Below are positions 1 through 9,300 of a DNA stretch of 64,000 nucleotides, in pieces. Location: the NCBI GenBank assembly GCA_027491155.1, contig JAIXWR010000017.1, forward strand, positions 32,491 through 96,490, read 5' to 3'. Source of the DNA: Verrucomicrobiaceae bacterium (GTDB taxonomy: Bacteria; Verrucomicrobiota; Verrucomicrobiia; Verrucomicrobiales; Akkermansiaceae). The position numbers and the translations under genes are program-made. Each line of letters opens with the position of its first letter. Within the stretch, counting starts at the first letter, position 1. The notes under the pieces are model-generated. The model was not told where the DNA came from. It did not search any database and saw only the letters and a program-made list of their open reading frames with translations.

Positions 1-179
1 TGAGCGACGGCAACCTGATCACCCACCTTCGAACCCTGGAGCAGGCGGGCTACCTCAGCGGCGAGAAGTTCACCGGCGACGGACGCCCGCAGACGCTCTA
101 CACGCTGACGGCGGCGGGAAAGAAGGCCTTCGAGGACTACCTCGCCATCCTCGAACAGATCCTGAACCTCGGGAAATGA
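1..179 (+). CDS. Winged-helix transcriptional regulator, C-terminal part
   Basis: The frame is already open at the window edge and stops at the TGA at 177-179, so only about 58 residues are visible. They show a recognition-helix-like segment (SDGNLITHLRTLEQAGYL), then a wing with GDGRPQTLYTLTAAGKKAF and a final helix. This is the pattern of small winged-helix regulators of the HTH_34/MarR-like type, where the helix reads DNA and the basic wing contacts the backbone. The ligand and target are not visible. Its stop overlaps the start of the next gene (ATGA at 176-179), so the two are probably translated together. The family call rests on this half alone; a PadR-type protein is an alternative. 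Confidence 0.75.
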   Translation, partial: SDGNLITHLRTLEQAGYLSGEKFTGDGRPQTLYTLTAAGKKAFEDYLAILEQILNLGK

Positions 180-1084
180 CGAAGCACCGGGTTGTCCGCA
201 TCGTGGCCGGGACCGGGCTCGCGCTGGCCTGTGCGGGATGGCTCTGCCGCGGTGCCGACCGCTGGATGATCCCCGGGGTCCTCTACTACGCGACTCCCTG
301 GTTGTTGCGCCTGGCCGCCGGCTTGGTGGCGCTGGCCGTGTTCCGGCATCGCGGAGTGCTGGCCATCGCGGGAGCATGCGCGCTTGTCTCGCTGGTCGAG
401 GGCGCACGCTCGTTCCGATTCGATCGGCCGGAGGTCCGGGCGGAGGCTCCGGTGGTCGCTGTCTGGAACGCCGGGCGCGCGCTGGAGCGAAAGCCCGCCG
501 CCTGGCCGGAACTCGGGCTGACGGACCTGTGCGCGGTGATCGAATGCGGAAAACCATCCGGCGAGGAAGGTTGGAGGAGCTTCACCGCCGCCACGCCGGG
601 CCACGAGTGGAAACGCTTCGACGGAAGTACGATGCTCGGCGTACGTGGCAGGATCCTCTCCCACGAATCGCTCGGGGTGCACGACCTGTTCCGCTGCCAC
701 CGCGTCCGGGTCGCACTGGCCCGCCACGGCGAGCTGACGGTGGTGGTGGCCGATGTCCGCTCGCAGCCGTGGATTTCCCGGGAGCGGGCGATGGCTGCCA
801 TCCTGCGAGCAGCGGGCGACGATCCGCGGGCGATCATCCTCGGCGATTTCAACACGCCGCCGGAGTCGCACTGGTTCGGCGAATGGCGGGAGCGCGGGTT
901 CACGCTCGCCAACGACGCGCCGCGCCGTGGCTTCCGCGAGACCTGGGCGTACGGCGTGCCGCTGCTGACGCTCGATCACGTCTGGCTGGCGCCGGGATGG
1001 CGGGCGGCGCGATGCGTGAAATTGCGGCTCGGCTCCGATCACCTGGCGGTGAAGGCTAGCCTGCAGCCGGCGGGCGGGCCTTGA
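176..1084 (+). CDS. Endonuclease/exonuclease/phosphatase (EEP) family protein with N-terminal membrane segments
   Basis: A 302-aa protein. Residues 1-85 hold two or three hydrophobic segments (around 8-25, 40-60 and 62-80), so it is probably anchored in the inner membrane with the catalytic domain after it. The EEP fold is seen from AVWNAGRALE (about residue 98, the first metal-binding Asn) through GDFNTPP (about 223) to LDHVW and the final SDHLAV (about 286), which hold the usual Asp/Asn and catalytic His positions. EEP proteins hydrolyse phosphodiester bonds in nucleic acids, lipids or phosphorylated small molecules; the substrate here cannot be told. It starts inside the stop of the upstream regulator. 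The next gene is convergent. Confidence 0.8.
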   Translation: MTKHRVVRIVAGTGLALACAGWLCRGADRWMIPGVLYYATPWLLRLAAGLVALAVFRHRGVLAIAGACALVSLVEGARSFRFDRPEVRAEAPVVAVWNAGRALERKPAAWPELGLTDLCAVIECGKPSGEEGWRSFTAATPGHEWKRFDGSTMLGVRGRILSHESLGVHDLFRCHRVRVALARHGELTVVVADVRSQPWISRERAMAAILRAAGDDPRAIILGDFNTPPESHWFGEWRERGFTLANDAPRRGFRETWAYGVPLLTLDHVWLAPGWRAARCVKLRLGSDHLAVKASLQPAGGP

Positions 1085-1117
1085 GCCCGGGACGTGAGAC
1101 CTCATGCGCCGCGGCCG

Positions 1118-1145
1118 AAAAAAGGCACCCCGTTTCCGGGGTGCC
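1118..1145 (-). terminator. Rho-independent terminator of the Gfo/Idh/MocA gene
   Basis: A perfect 9-bp stem (GGCACCCCG at 1124-1132, CGGGGTGCC at 1137-1145) with a 4-nt loop is followed, on the minus strand, by six T residues (A run at 1118-1123). It lies 20 bases beyond the stop of the minus-strand oxidoreductase gene. It may also stop plus-strand transcripts, but the T tract favours the minus strand. Confidence 0.85.
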
Positions 1146-1164
1146 TTGGTTGGAACTTGGAACT

Positions 1165-2289
1165 TCAGCTCAGCGTCCACTCCGGCAGGCGGACGATCTC
1201 GCCGCCCTTCATCGCGGATTCGTGGGCGAGGATGCCGGTGCAGGTGATGTTCGCGCTCTGGACGGCGTTCGGGTAGGAATCGACGCCGGTCTGGAGCATT
1301 TTCACGAACTGCCAGACGAGGTGCGGGTGGCTGCCGCCGTGGCCGGCGCCCTGGGTGAAGGAGAGGTGTTCCTCGCCGGTCTCGCCGCCGTAGACGCCGC
1401 CCTTGGTGAAGAGCTGGATTTCCTCCGGCAGGTAGTGGGCGAAGTCCGGGCACTCGACTTCCTCGGGGATCTCGGGCTCGGGCTTCTTGGCGGTGTGGAT
1501 GACGAGAGGGTCGTGTTCGATGAGCGGCCACTCGACGGATTTTTTGGTGCCGTAAACTTCGAAGGATTCGCGGTACTGGCGGGCGACGTCGAAGAGCGAG
1601 CGGACGACCTGCGCGGAGAGATCACTGTCCTTCATCTTGATGTGGCAGGTCTCGATCGCGAAGGGCGAGCCGTAGCAGGAGTGCATCTCCTCGGCGATGG
1701 TGCCGGAGCCGAAGCAGGAGACGTATTCCGCCTGGCTGCCCATCAGGCCGAGGATGGGGCCGACGCAGTGGGTGGCGTAGTACATCGGCGGTAGGCCGGG
1801 CCAGTAGCCGGGCCAGCCTTCCATGTCCTGCTGGTGGGTGGCGCGGAGGAACTGGACCTTGCCGAGCTCGCCCTTCTCGTAGAGCTCCTTCATGAAGAGG
1901 AACTCGCGGGCGTAGACCACGGTTTCCATCATCATGTACTTGAGACCGGTCTCCTTGCAGAGGTCGATGATCTGCTTGCACTCGTCGAGGCTGGTGGCCA
2001 TCGGCACGGTGCAGGCGACGTGCTTGCCGGCTTTCAGCGCCTTGATCGACTGCTGCCCGTGGTCGGGGATCGGCGAGTTGATGTGGACGGCGTGGACTTC
2101 CGGATCGGCGAGGAGGTCGTCGTAGGAGGTGTAGCGCTTGGCGATGCCGAACTTGTCGCCGATCTCGTCCAGCTTCGACTGGGTCCGCTGGCAGATGGCG
2201 TACATGTTCACGCCCTTGAGGCGCTGGTAGATGGGGATGAACTCGGCTCCGAAGCCGAGGCCGACGATGGCGATGTTGATGTCACTCAT
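1165..2289 (-). CDS. Gfo/Idh/MocA family NAD(P)-dependent oxidoreductase
   Basis: A 374-aa protein starting MSDINIAIVGLGFGAEF. The glycine-rich GLGFGAEF is the Rossmann dinucleotide loop, and the C-terminal alpha/beta domain carries the substrate site (around 130-370, with GGSHPHLVWQF near the end). The usual EKP motif is replaced by CTVPMA around residue 98, so the conserved lysine is absent, as in some non-canonical members. The family oxidises or reduces sugar, inositol or keto-sugar carbons with NAD(P). An in-frame extension upstream of 2289 is low-complexity Ser/Pro/Ala and was rejected. It follows the isomerase gene by 52 bases on the same strand, so the pair is probably one sugar-conversion operon. 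Confidence 0.85.
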   Translation of the reverse strand: MSDINIAIVGLGFGAEFIPIYQRLKGVNMYAICQRTQSKLDEIGDKFGIAKRYTSYDDLLADPEVHAVHINSPIPDHGQQSIKALKAGKHVACTVPMATSLDECKQIIDLCKETGLKYMMMETVVYAREFLFMKELYEKGELGKVQFLRATHQQDMEGWPGYWPGLPPMYYATHCVGPILGLMGSQAEYVSCFGSGTIAEEMHSCYGSPFAIETCHIKMKDSDLSAQVVRSLFDVARQYRESFEVYGTKKSVEWPLIEHDPLVIHTAKKPEPEIPEEVECPDFAHYLPEEIQLFTKGGVYGGETGEEHLSFTQGAGHGGSHPHLVWQFVKMLQTGVDSYPNAVQSANITCTGILAHESAMKGGEIVRLPEWTLS

Positions 2290-2341
2290 GGAAGAAGATG
2301 GGAGATGGAAGATGGTGGATGAATGGCGGAGCGTGCCGGCG

Positions 2342-3238
2342 TCAAGCGGTGGCGGAGAGGACGGCGCTGCGCGGGATGCGGAGGGGCTTGTCGAAGAGGT
2401 CGCGGAGGAAGGCGAGGCCGCGGCTGGCGAACTCGTCCTGGGTGGCGGTGAAGCGCTTCCAGATGCAGACGGCACCGGCAAGGTCGCGGTTGTCGGGGGT
2501 GAAGGACTCGATGACCACGGCGCCGGAGTAGCGGATGTCCTTGAGGGCGTCGTGGAAATCCTGCCAGGGGGTGAGGCCGGTGCCGGTGACGCCGCGGTGG
2601 TTCTCGCTGACCTGGACGTGGATGAGATCGTCGCCGGCGTGGCGGATCGCGGCGCCGATGTCGGCTTCCTCGATGGTCATGTGGAAGGTGTCGATCATCG
2701 CCTTGGCGGCGGGGTGGCCGATGGCGCGGACGAGGCGGATGGTGTCGGCGGTGGTGTTGACCAGGTCGGTTTCGAAGCGGTTGATGGCCTCGATGGCGAG
2801 CTTGAGGCCGCGGTTGCCGGCTTCGGTGGCGACGGTGTGGAGTTCGGCCGCGGCGAGGTCCCATTCGCGCTGGCGCTCGTCGGGCGAGAGCTGGCGGGCC
2901 TTGCCGACCTGGGCATACATCGGGCCGGCGATGAAGGGGACGCCGAGGGCTTCGGCGAGATCCATCAGGCGGGACAGGTAGGCGCGGGTGTTGGCGCGGA
3001 CGGAGGCGTCGGAGTTCGTCAGGTCGCGGCCGGGACCGAAGGCGCCGCAGAGGTAGGGCTTGAGGCCGGTCTCCTCGAGGACGGGCAGGATTTTCGCGGG
3101 ATCGACGAAGTCCGGGTCCTCGATCGGCAGCTCGACGGCATCGAAGCCGAGTGCGGCGATGCCGCGGAGGAGGTCGCCGTGATCCGAAGTGAACGGCGAG
3201 GTCCACAGCCAAGTGCTTGCTCCAAAAGTGACGCTCAT
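2342..3238 (-). CDS. Sugar phosphate isomerase/epimerase (xylose isomerase-like TIM barrel)
   Basis: A 298-aa protein matching the AP-endonuclease-2/D-tagatose 3-epimerase fold. Likely metal ligands sit in their usual order: Glu in LAIEAINRFE, Asp in MIDTFHM, His in LIHVQVSENHRG and Glu in VVIESF. The segment after the third ligand (ENHRG) is typical of ketose 3-epimerases, so it may epimerise a free or phosphorylated keto-sugar in the cytoplasm. There is no signal peptide. It precedes the Gfo/Idh/MocA gene on the same strand, a common pairing in sugar catabolic operons. The exact substrate is unknown. Confidence 0.85.
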   Translation of the reverse strand: MSVTFGASTWLWTSPFTSDHGDLLRGIAALGFDAVELPIEDPDFVDPAKILPVLEETGLKPYLCGAFGPGRDLTNSDASVRANTRAYLSRLMDLAEALGVPFIAGPMYAQVGKARQLSPDERQREWDLAAAELHTVATEAGNRGLKLAIEAINRFETDLVNTTADTIRLVRAIGHPAAKAMIDTFHMTIEEADIGAAIRHAGDDLIHVQVSENHRGVTGTGLTPWQDFHDALKDIRYSGAVVIESFTPDNRDLAGAVCIWKRFTATQDEFASRGLAFLRDLFDKPLRIPRSAVLSATA

Positions 3239-3344
3239 GGGTTTCGCGGCAGAGTAGGGAAGCGGCGCGGACCGGCTATGATGAATTGAGTCAGGCTGTG
3301 TATGATTTGTCCCGTCGGGCCGGATTTCTTCGGGCCACCGGGAT

Positions 3345-6300
3345 TCACGGGACGGTCGATTCGACCCGCACCCGGAAGAAGCGGGACGAGGGGCCGCCGG
3401 GGATGTTCACGGTGATGGTGACGGCCGCCGGGGTGGCCGCCGATTCGCCGACCGTGACCCCGGGCGCGGACGAGACGAACGCGGATCCGGAGGTGCTGCT
3501 GGCGATGGTCGACCAGGAGCCGGTGAGGGTGGAGGAGGACTCGATGTGGATCGAAACATCCGAGCGTGCCGGATCGCGCAACAGGGAGAGGGTGATCTGG
3601 CCCGGGGTGGCGGCGAGGGTGAAGGGCGAGGGGTTCGGCTGGCCGGGCGAGGTCAGGAGGGCGTATTCGACGAGGTTTTCCAGCCCGTCGCGGTCCTTGT
3701 CGGCGAGGTTGGCGGCGTCGCCGGTGCCTTCGGTGCTGCCGAAATGGAAATCGCGCCAGGCGAGGAGCGGGCTGCCGGCGATGACGTTCGCGGTGGTATC
3801 GTCGAAGGTGGTGATCGCGCCGTCGCTGGCGGTGAGGCGCAGGCGGTAGTTGCCGGAGGCGTCGAAGCTGACGGCGGTGTCGGGATTCGACGCGTTGGTG
3901 AAATTCACCCCGCCTTCGGGTTGCCAGAGGGTGGCGAGCGCGGCGGGCCGGGCGTCGTCGCTCACGGTGGCGTCCAGGTTCCAAGGGCCGCTGCCGGCGA
4001 GGGCGGCGCCGGCATTCACGGCGGGGCCGATATTGGTCGGGAGGTGGAAGTTCGCCTGGTCGAGCACGGCGGTGGCGGCGGTGGCGGTGACCGCGCTGGT
4101 GACGGCGATGCCGACCAGCGGCGCGGGGCCCATGGCGGGGATGCTTTGGGCGTTGCCGCGCTGGACCCAGGTGATGCCGTCGGCGCTGTGGTAGGCGATG
4201 AAACTGTCGCCGCTGCGGACGAGGCGGAGGTAGCGGGGCAGGGTGTAGGTTTCGCTGCCGGTGCTGGAGTAGGGAGCGGTGCCTGCGGTGAGGCGGGCCT
4301 GGTAGGAGTGGGGGCCGTTGCCGCGGTAATGGGTGTAGGCGTAGGGCGCGTTGGTGGCGGAGGAGGCGCGGGCCATCAGGCCGATGCGGCAGGAATTGCT
4401 GCCGCCGGGATTGAGGCGGCTGGCGACGCGGACGCTGATGTCGAAGTCGCCGCTGCGCGGGGCGGCGAGGAAGTAGAAGCCATCGCTGGTGCCGGTGGAA
4501 CTGATGCCGGTCGAGGCACCTGTGATCGTGAGGGTGCCGCCGGCGAGCGATCCCGGGACGCTGTCGGCCTCGCTCCAGGAGCCGGCGGCGGTGGTGGTGC
4601 CGATGGTCTGCGCGGTGAGGGTCCGGCCGACCTGGACGAAGAGCTCCTCGGTCACGGTGGTCGCATCGACGGTGGCGCTGGCTTGCAAACGGTAGTCGCC
4701 CGGAGCGGGGAAGGTGGCGGTGGTGGTGGTGGCACCGGTGCTTTCGAAGGTGACCGTGCCGGGGCCGGAGAGCGTGCTCCAGACGATCGGGACCGCGACG
4801 TTGCCGCCGGCGGTCTCGCGGGTGGCTTGGGCGACGATCACCAGGCCGGTGCCGTCCGGGATGGCGACTTCGGAGCGGACGGGCGAGGTGATGGCGATGA
4901 CCGGCGGCGCGTCGTCGTCGATCACGGTGGTGGCCGCCTGGCTGACCGGGCCGAGGTCGTAGTTCACGTTGGAAGCGATCGTGAGGACGAGGGTTTCGTC
5001 GGGCTCCTCGGTCGCGTCGTCGGCAAGGGTGACGGGCAGGGTGACGCCCGAGGCCCCGGCGGGGATGGTGATGCTGGCTGGCAGCGCGTTGAAGTCGGCG
5101 GGCGCGACGGCGGTGCCGCCGGTGGTGAAGAAGACTTCGAGCGGCAGGGTGGTCGCACCGGGACGGCTGAAGGTGAACTCGACGTTGCCTTCGCTTTCGG
5201 CGACGGTGGCGGGTCCGGCGATGGAGACGGCGGGGCGGTTGCTGTCGCTGATGGTGATGGTGTGGGTGGCGGGCGTGCCGAGGACGCTGTTAGAAGGCGC
5301 GTCGAGCGTGATGGCGACGGTTTCGGCAAGTTCCGGAACGCCGTCGGTGAGGAGGGCGAAGGGCAGCAGCTTGACGGTCTCCCCGGGGGCGAAGCTGAGC
5401 GGGCCGGGGGCGAGGGTGTAATCGCTGCCGGCGCTGGCGGTGCCGCTGGCGGAGTAGTTGACGGTCGCGGTGGTGGCGAGCGGGCGGTCGAGCACGGCCA
5501 TCAGCAGCGGCTCGGTGCCGTCGCCCTCGCCGCGGGTGGTGGTGGCGGTGACGAAGCGGACGCGGGCGGGCGGGTCGTTCGCGTCGCTGACGGTCAGCGT
5601 GTGCTTTTCGAGCGTGCTGGAAAGACGGGCGTGGCGGGCGTTGTTGAGGTCGAGGATGATGGTCTCGTTGCCCTCGGCGACACCGTCGTTGCGGACCTTG
5701 ATGCGGACGGTCTGCGAGGTTGTGCCGGGCGGGAAGACGAGGGTGCCGCCGGGGATCGGGGTGTTGGCATTCGCGGCATCGACGAAGGTCCAGTCGATGT
5801 CGTCGCCCGTGGCGGTGCCGCCGCCGGAGGTGTATTCCACGGTGACCGCGTCGGTGCTGGCGGCGGTGAGGGTGACGGCGATGTCGCGGTATTCGCCGAG
5901 CGCGCCGGGGGCCTCGGTGGTGGTGCCGGTGGCGGTCTGGTAGCCGACGCTGATCGGCGGTGTCTCGTTGTCGCCGATGTAGAGCGTGGCGGTGGACGGG
6001 ATGTCCACGCCGTAGCCGGTGGCGGCGAGCACCGTGACGGTGACGGTTTCGGTGCCTTCGACGAGGGTGTCGTTGACCGGAGTGATGACGAGGTCCGCGC
6101 CGCTCGCGCCGTCGGGGATGACGATGGAGCCGGTGAGCTGGTCGTAGTCGCTGCCGTTCACCGCGTTGCCGCCGATGGCATAACTCACGGCGAGTTCGCC
6201 GGTGGTGTTCTTGCGGGAGAAGTAGAACTTCCCGGTGTCCGCGGTGGTGGCCTCGGCCACGCTGTCGTGCCAGGCGGAGACCATCACGCGGTCACCGGAA

Positions 6301-9300
6301 TCCTCGTCCTCGAGGCGGAGGGTGGCGCTGCCGTCGTTGAAGATCCGGTAGCCGGCGCCGGGGGTGAGGGTCATGACGACGGTCTCGGTGTCTTCCGCGA
6401 GGCTGTCGTTGAGGACGGGGATGTTCACCGTGACCTCGTTCGCGGAGGCGGCGGAGAGGGTGACGCTGCCGCTGGGCGCGGTGAAGTCGCTGCCGGCGGT
6501 GGCGGTGCCGGAGAGGGTGTAATTCACGGTGATGTTGCCGGTGGCGGAGCCGAGGGCGCGGATGATGAAATTGCCGGTGGTGGACGGTTCCGCGGCGGTG
6601 GTGTTGGCGCGGACGGAGATCATCGGCAGGTCGTCGTTGTCGGCGATGTTCACCGTGGCGGCGTAGGCGGTGCCGAGCTGATAGACGCCGTTGTAGGTGG
6701 TCAGGTTGAAGGTGACGGTTTCCGGGTCTCCTTCGCCGAGGTCGTCGTCGTAGGGCGTGATGACGACCGGCACGCTGGTCGCGCCGGCGGGGATGACGAT
6801 CTGGCCGGTGAGCGCCTGGTAGTCGGTGCCGTGGAGGGCGCTGCCGGCGACGCCGTAGTAAACGGTGAGCGGGGCGGTGGTCGGGCCGGTGCGGGTGACC
6901 AGCAGCAGGCCGGGGTCGCGGTTGGCCTCGCTGGCGCTGGCGTCGGAGGCGGTGACGGTGACCACGGGCACGTCGTCGTCGGTGATCGTCACCGTGGCGG
7001 TTTGGGCGGTGCTGTCGCGGATGTAGGCGGCGTTGCTGGAGATCGTGAGCGTGGCGTCCTCGAGGCCTTCGGCGAGGGAGTCGTTGATCGCGCCGACGGC
7101 GAGGATGGCGGATGCCTGGCCTGCGGGGATCTGGACGGTGGCGGGGAGCGAGGTGTAGTCGCTGCCGTTCGCGGCGGTGCCGCTCCAGGCAACGGCGACG
7201 TTCAGAGCGGCGGCGGTGGAGCCGGTGCGGGTGATCCGGAAGCTGCCGGTGTCGCCGGGGGTTTCCGAGGCGTAGAGGTCGGTGGCGGCGGCGCTGACGA
7301 CCGGCAGGGTCGTGTCGTCGTCGGCGATGGTGAGGATGGCGACGCCGCTACTACGAACCTGGTAGGTGCCGACGGAGAGCTGGAGCTTCACGGTTTCCGG
7401 GCCTTCCTGGAGCGCGTCGTTCACGGCCGCGACGTTGACCGTGAGGGAAGATTGGCCGGCGGGGATGGTGAACTTGTAGAGGGAGCCGTTGGCGACGTAA
7501 TCGGGGGAGAAGGTGTAGTCGGTGGTTTTGGCGGCGAGGCCGGTGACCGGCGCGACGTTTACGTCGAGGGCGGCGGTGGTGTCGCCGCTGCGGGTGAGGA
7601 CGAAGCTGCCCGCGGCGCCGCCTTCAGCGGCATCGGTGGCGGCGATGGTGACTTCGGTCACGCTGGTGGCGGTCCAGTCGGCGGCGGGGACGGTGGAGTT
7701 GACGACGGCGGTGATCGGATTGGTGAAGGACGGCGTGAAGGTGTAGCCGGCGAGGGTGGCGGTGAGGGTGCGGGCACCGGCGGTGAGGTCGCTGATGGCG
7801 TAGTCGCCGTTGCTGTCGGTGAAGCAGTACTTGCCGTTGTCGCTGGTCACGCGGACATCGGCGAGGGGCTGGCCGTCCGCGGTGATGCGGCCGGTGACGA
7901 TGCCGCGGCCGTGGTTGCCGACATTGACGACGACGTGGCGGCGGGTGCTGCCGCCCTTCATGTCGGAGACGGTGCAGAGCACGGTCATCTGGTCGGCGGT
8001 GGTGAAGCTGCGGGTGAAGACCGGGGTGTTGGTGCTGACGACGCCGTCGTTGAAGTCCCAGTGGTAGGCGAGCGTGTCGTTATCGGGGTCCGCGGCGGTG
8101 GCGGTGAAGGTGATGCTGCCGCCGGTGGCGATGGTGGTGGCGGAGGCGGCGAGGGAGAGCGTCGGCGGCTGGTTGCCGGGGAAGGGCCCGCGCTGGTAGG
8201 CGACGTCCATCGAGGGCGGGGTGGTCGCGTTTTTCGAGAGGACGGTGAAGTGGATGTCGGACTCGAAGTCGCTGAAGGTGCGGCCGACGGTGATGCCGGC
8301 ATCGCCCTTGCCGCCGGCGCTGCCGGGAGTGGTGTCGATGAGGTGGCCGCAGTTCGAGCCGAGGCCGTCGATGATCATCAGGACGGAGTTGGCGAGGGCG
8401 GTGTTGTAGGCCGGATGGTATTCGAGGTAGAAGCGGCGCTGGGCGTCCTTTTCGACGCGGAGGGCGTAGCGTTTTCCGGTCTCGATCTGGGGTTGGTCGT
8501 AGGCGTGGATCCGATAGACGCCGCTGGCCGCGGGCGAGGCGGAGGGGCGGTGGACGTAAGCGTCGTCGAGCCAGCCGAGGTCGCGCTTGCTCTTGGAATT
8601 GTAGTGGGCCGCGAAGCCGCCGCCGCCGCCCATCACGTCGAAGCCGTTGCCGTATTCCTGGTTGCTGCCGACACCGATGGCCGAACCGTCGCTGGTCTGC
8701 CAGAAGTTCGCGTGGTTGCGGCCGAGCGAGTGGCCGGCCTCGTGGTTGAGGACGTCCATGCCGTTCCAGGTGACCCAGACGCGGTCGCCGCCGCCCCAGG
8801 AGATGCCGCTGAGGCGCGGGCCGCCGTTGACGCGGACGATGGTGCAGTTGAACTGGGTCGGGTCGTAGCCGAGCTTGCGGGCTTCGGCGCGGGCGTGGCT
8901 GTGGACCAGGCCGAGGCCGTCGACCTCGCTGTCCTTGGCGATGTACCAGGCCTGCGAGTAGGGCAGGGTGATGACCGGGGTGACGGTGGAGGTGGTGGTC
9001 ATCCGGCCGAAGCTGTTTTCCAGGAAGAAGCGCGAGACGTCGCGCATGTCGGAGTGGGCGCGGTCCTCAGTGTTGGGGGCCTTGAGCTGGTCGGGGTAGG
9101 TGATGCGGATGTAGAGGCAGCGGAAATTGCCGATCGCCCGGGAGGAGGTGCCGGGGTGGGTGTCGTAGAAGAAGCCCGCGCCGGGGTTGCCGGTGGCCAT
9201 CAGGAACTGGCTGCCTTCCTCCTCGAGGACGCGGACGTGGGAGCCGTCGCAGAGGCGGATGATCCGTTCGCCGATTTCGACCGTGGGGGTTTCGTCGGTG

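Noticed and set aside
1149..1166. TTGGAACTTGGAACTT, similar to bases near 55000
   Set aside because: A simple short direct repeat; too little to call an element.
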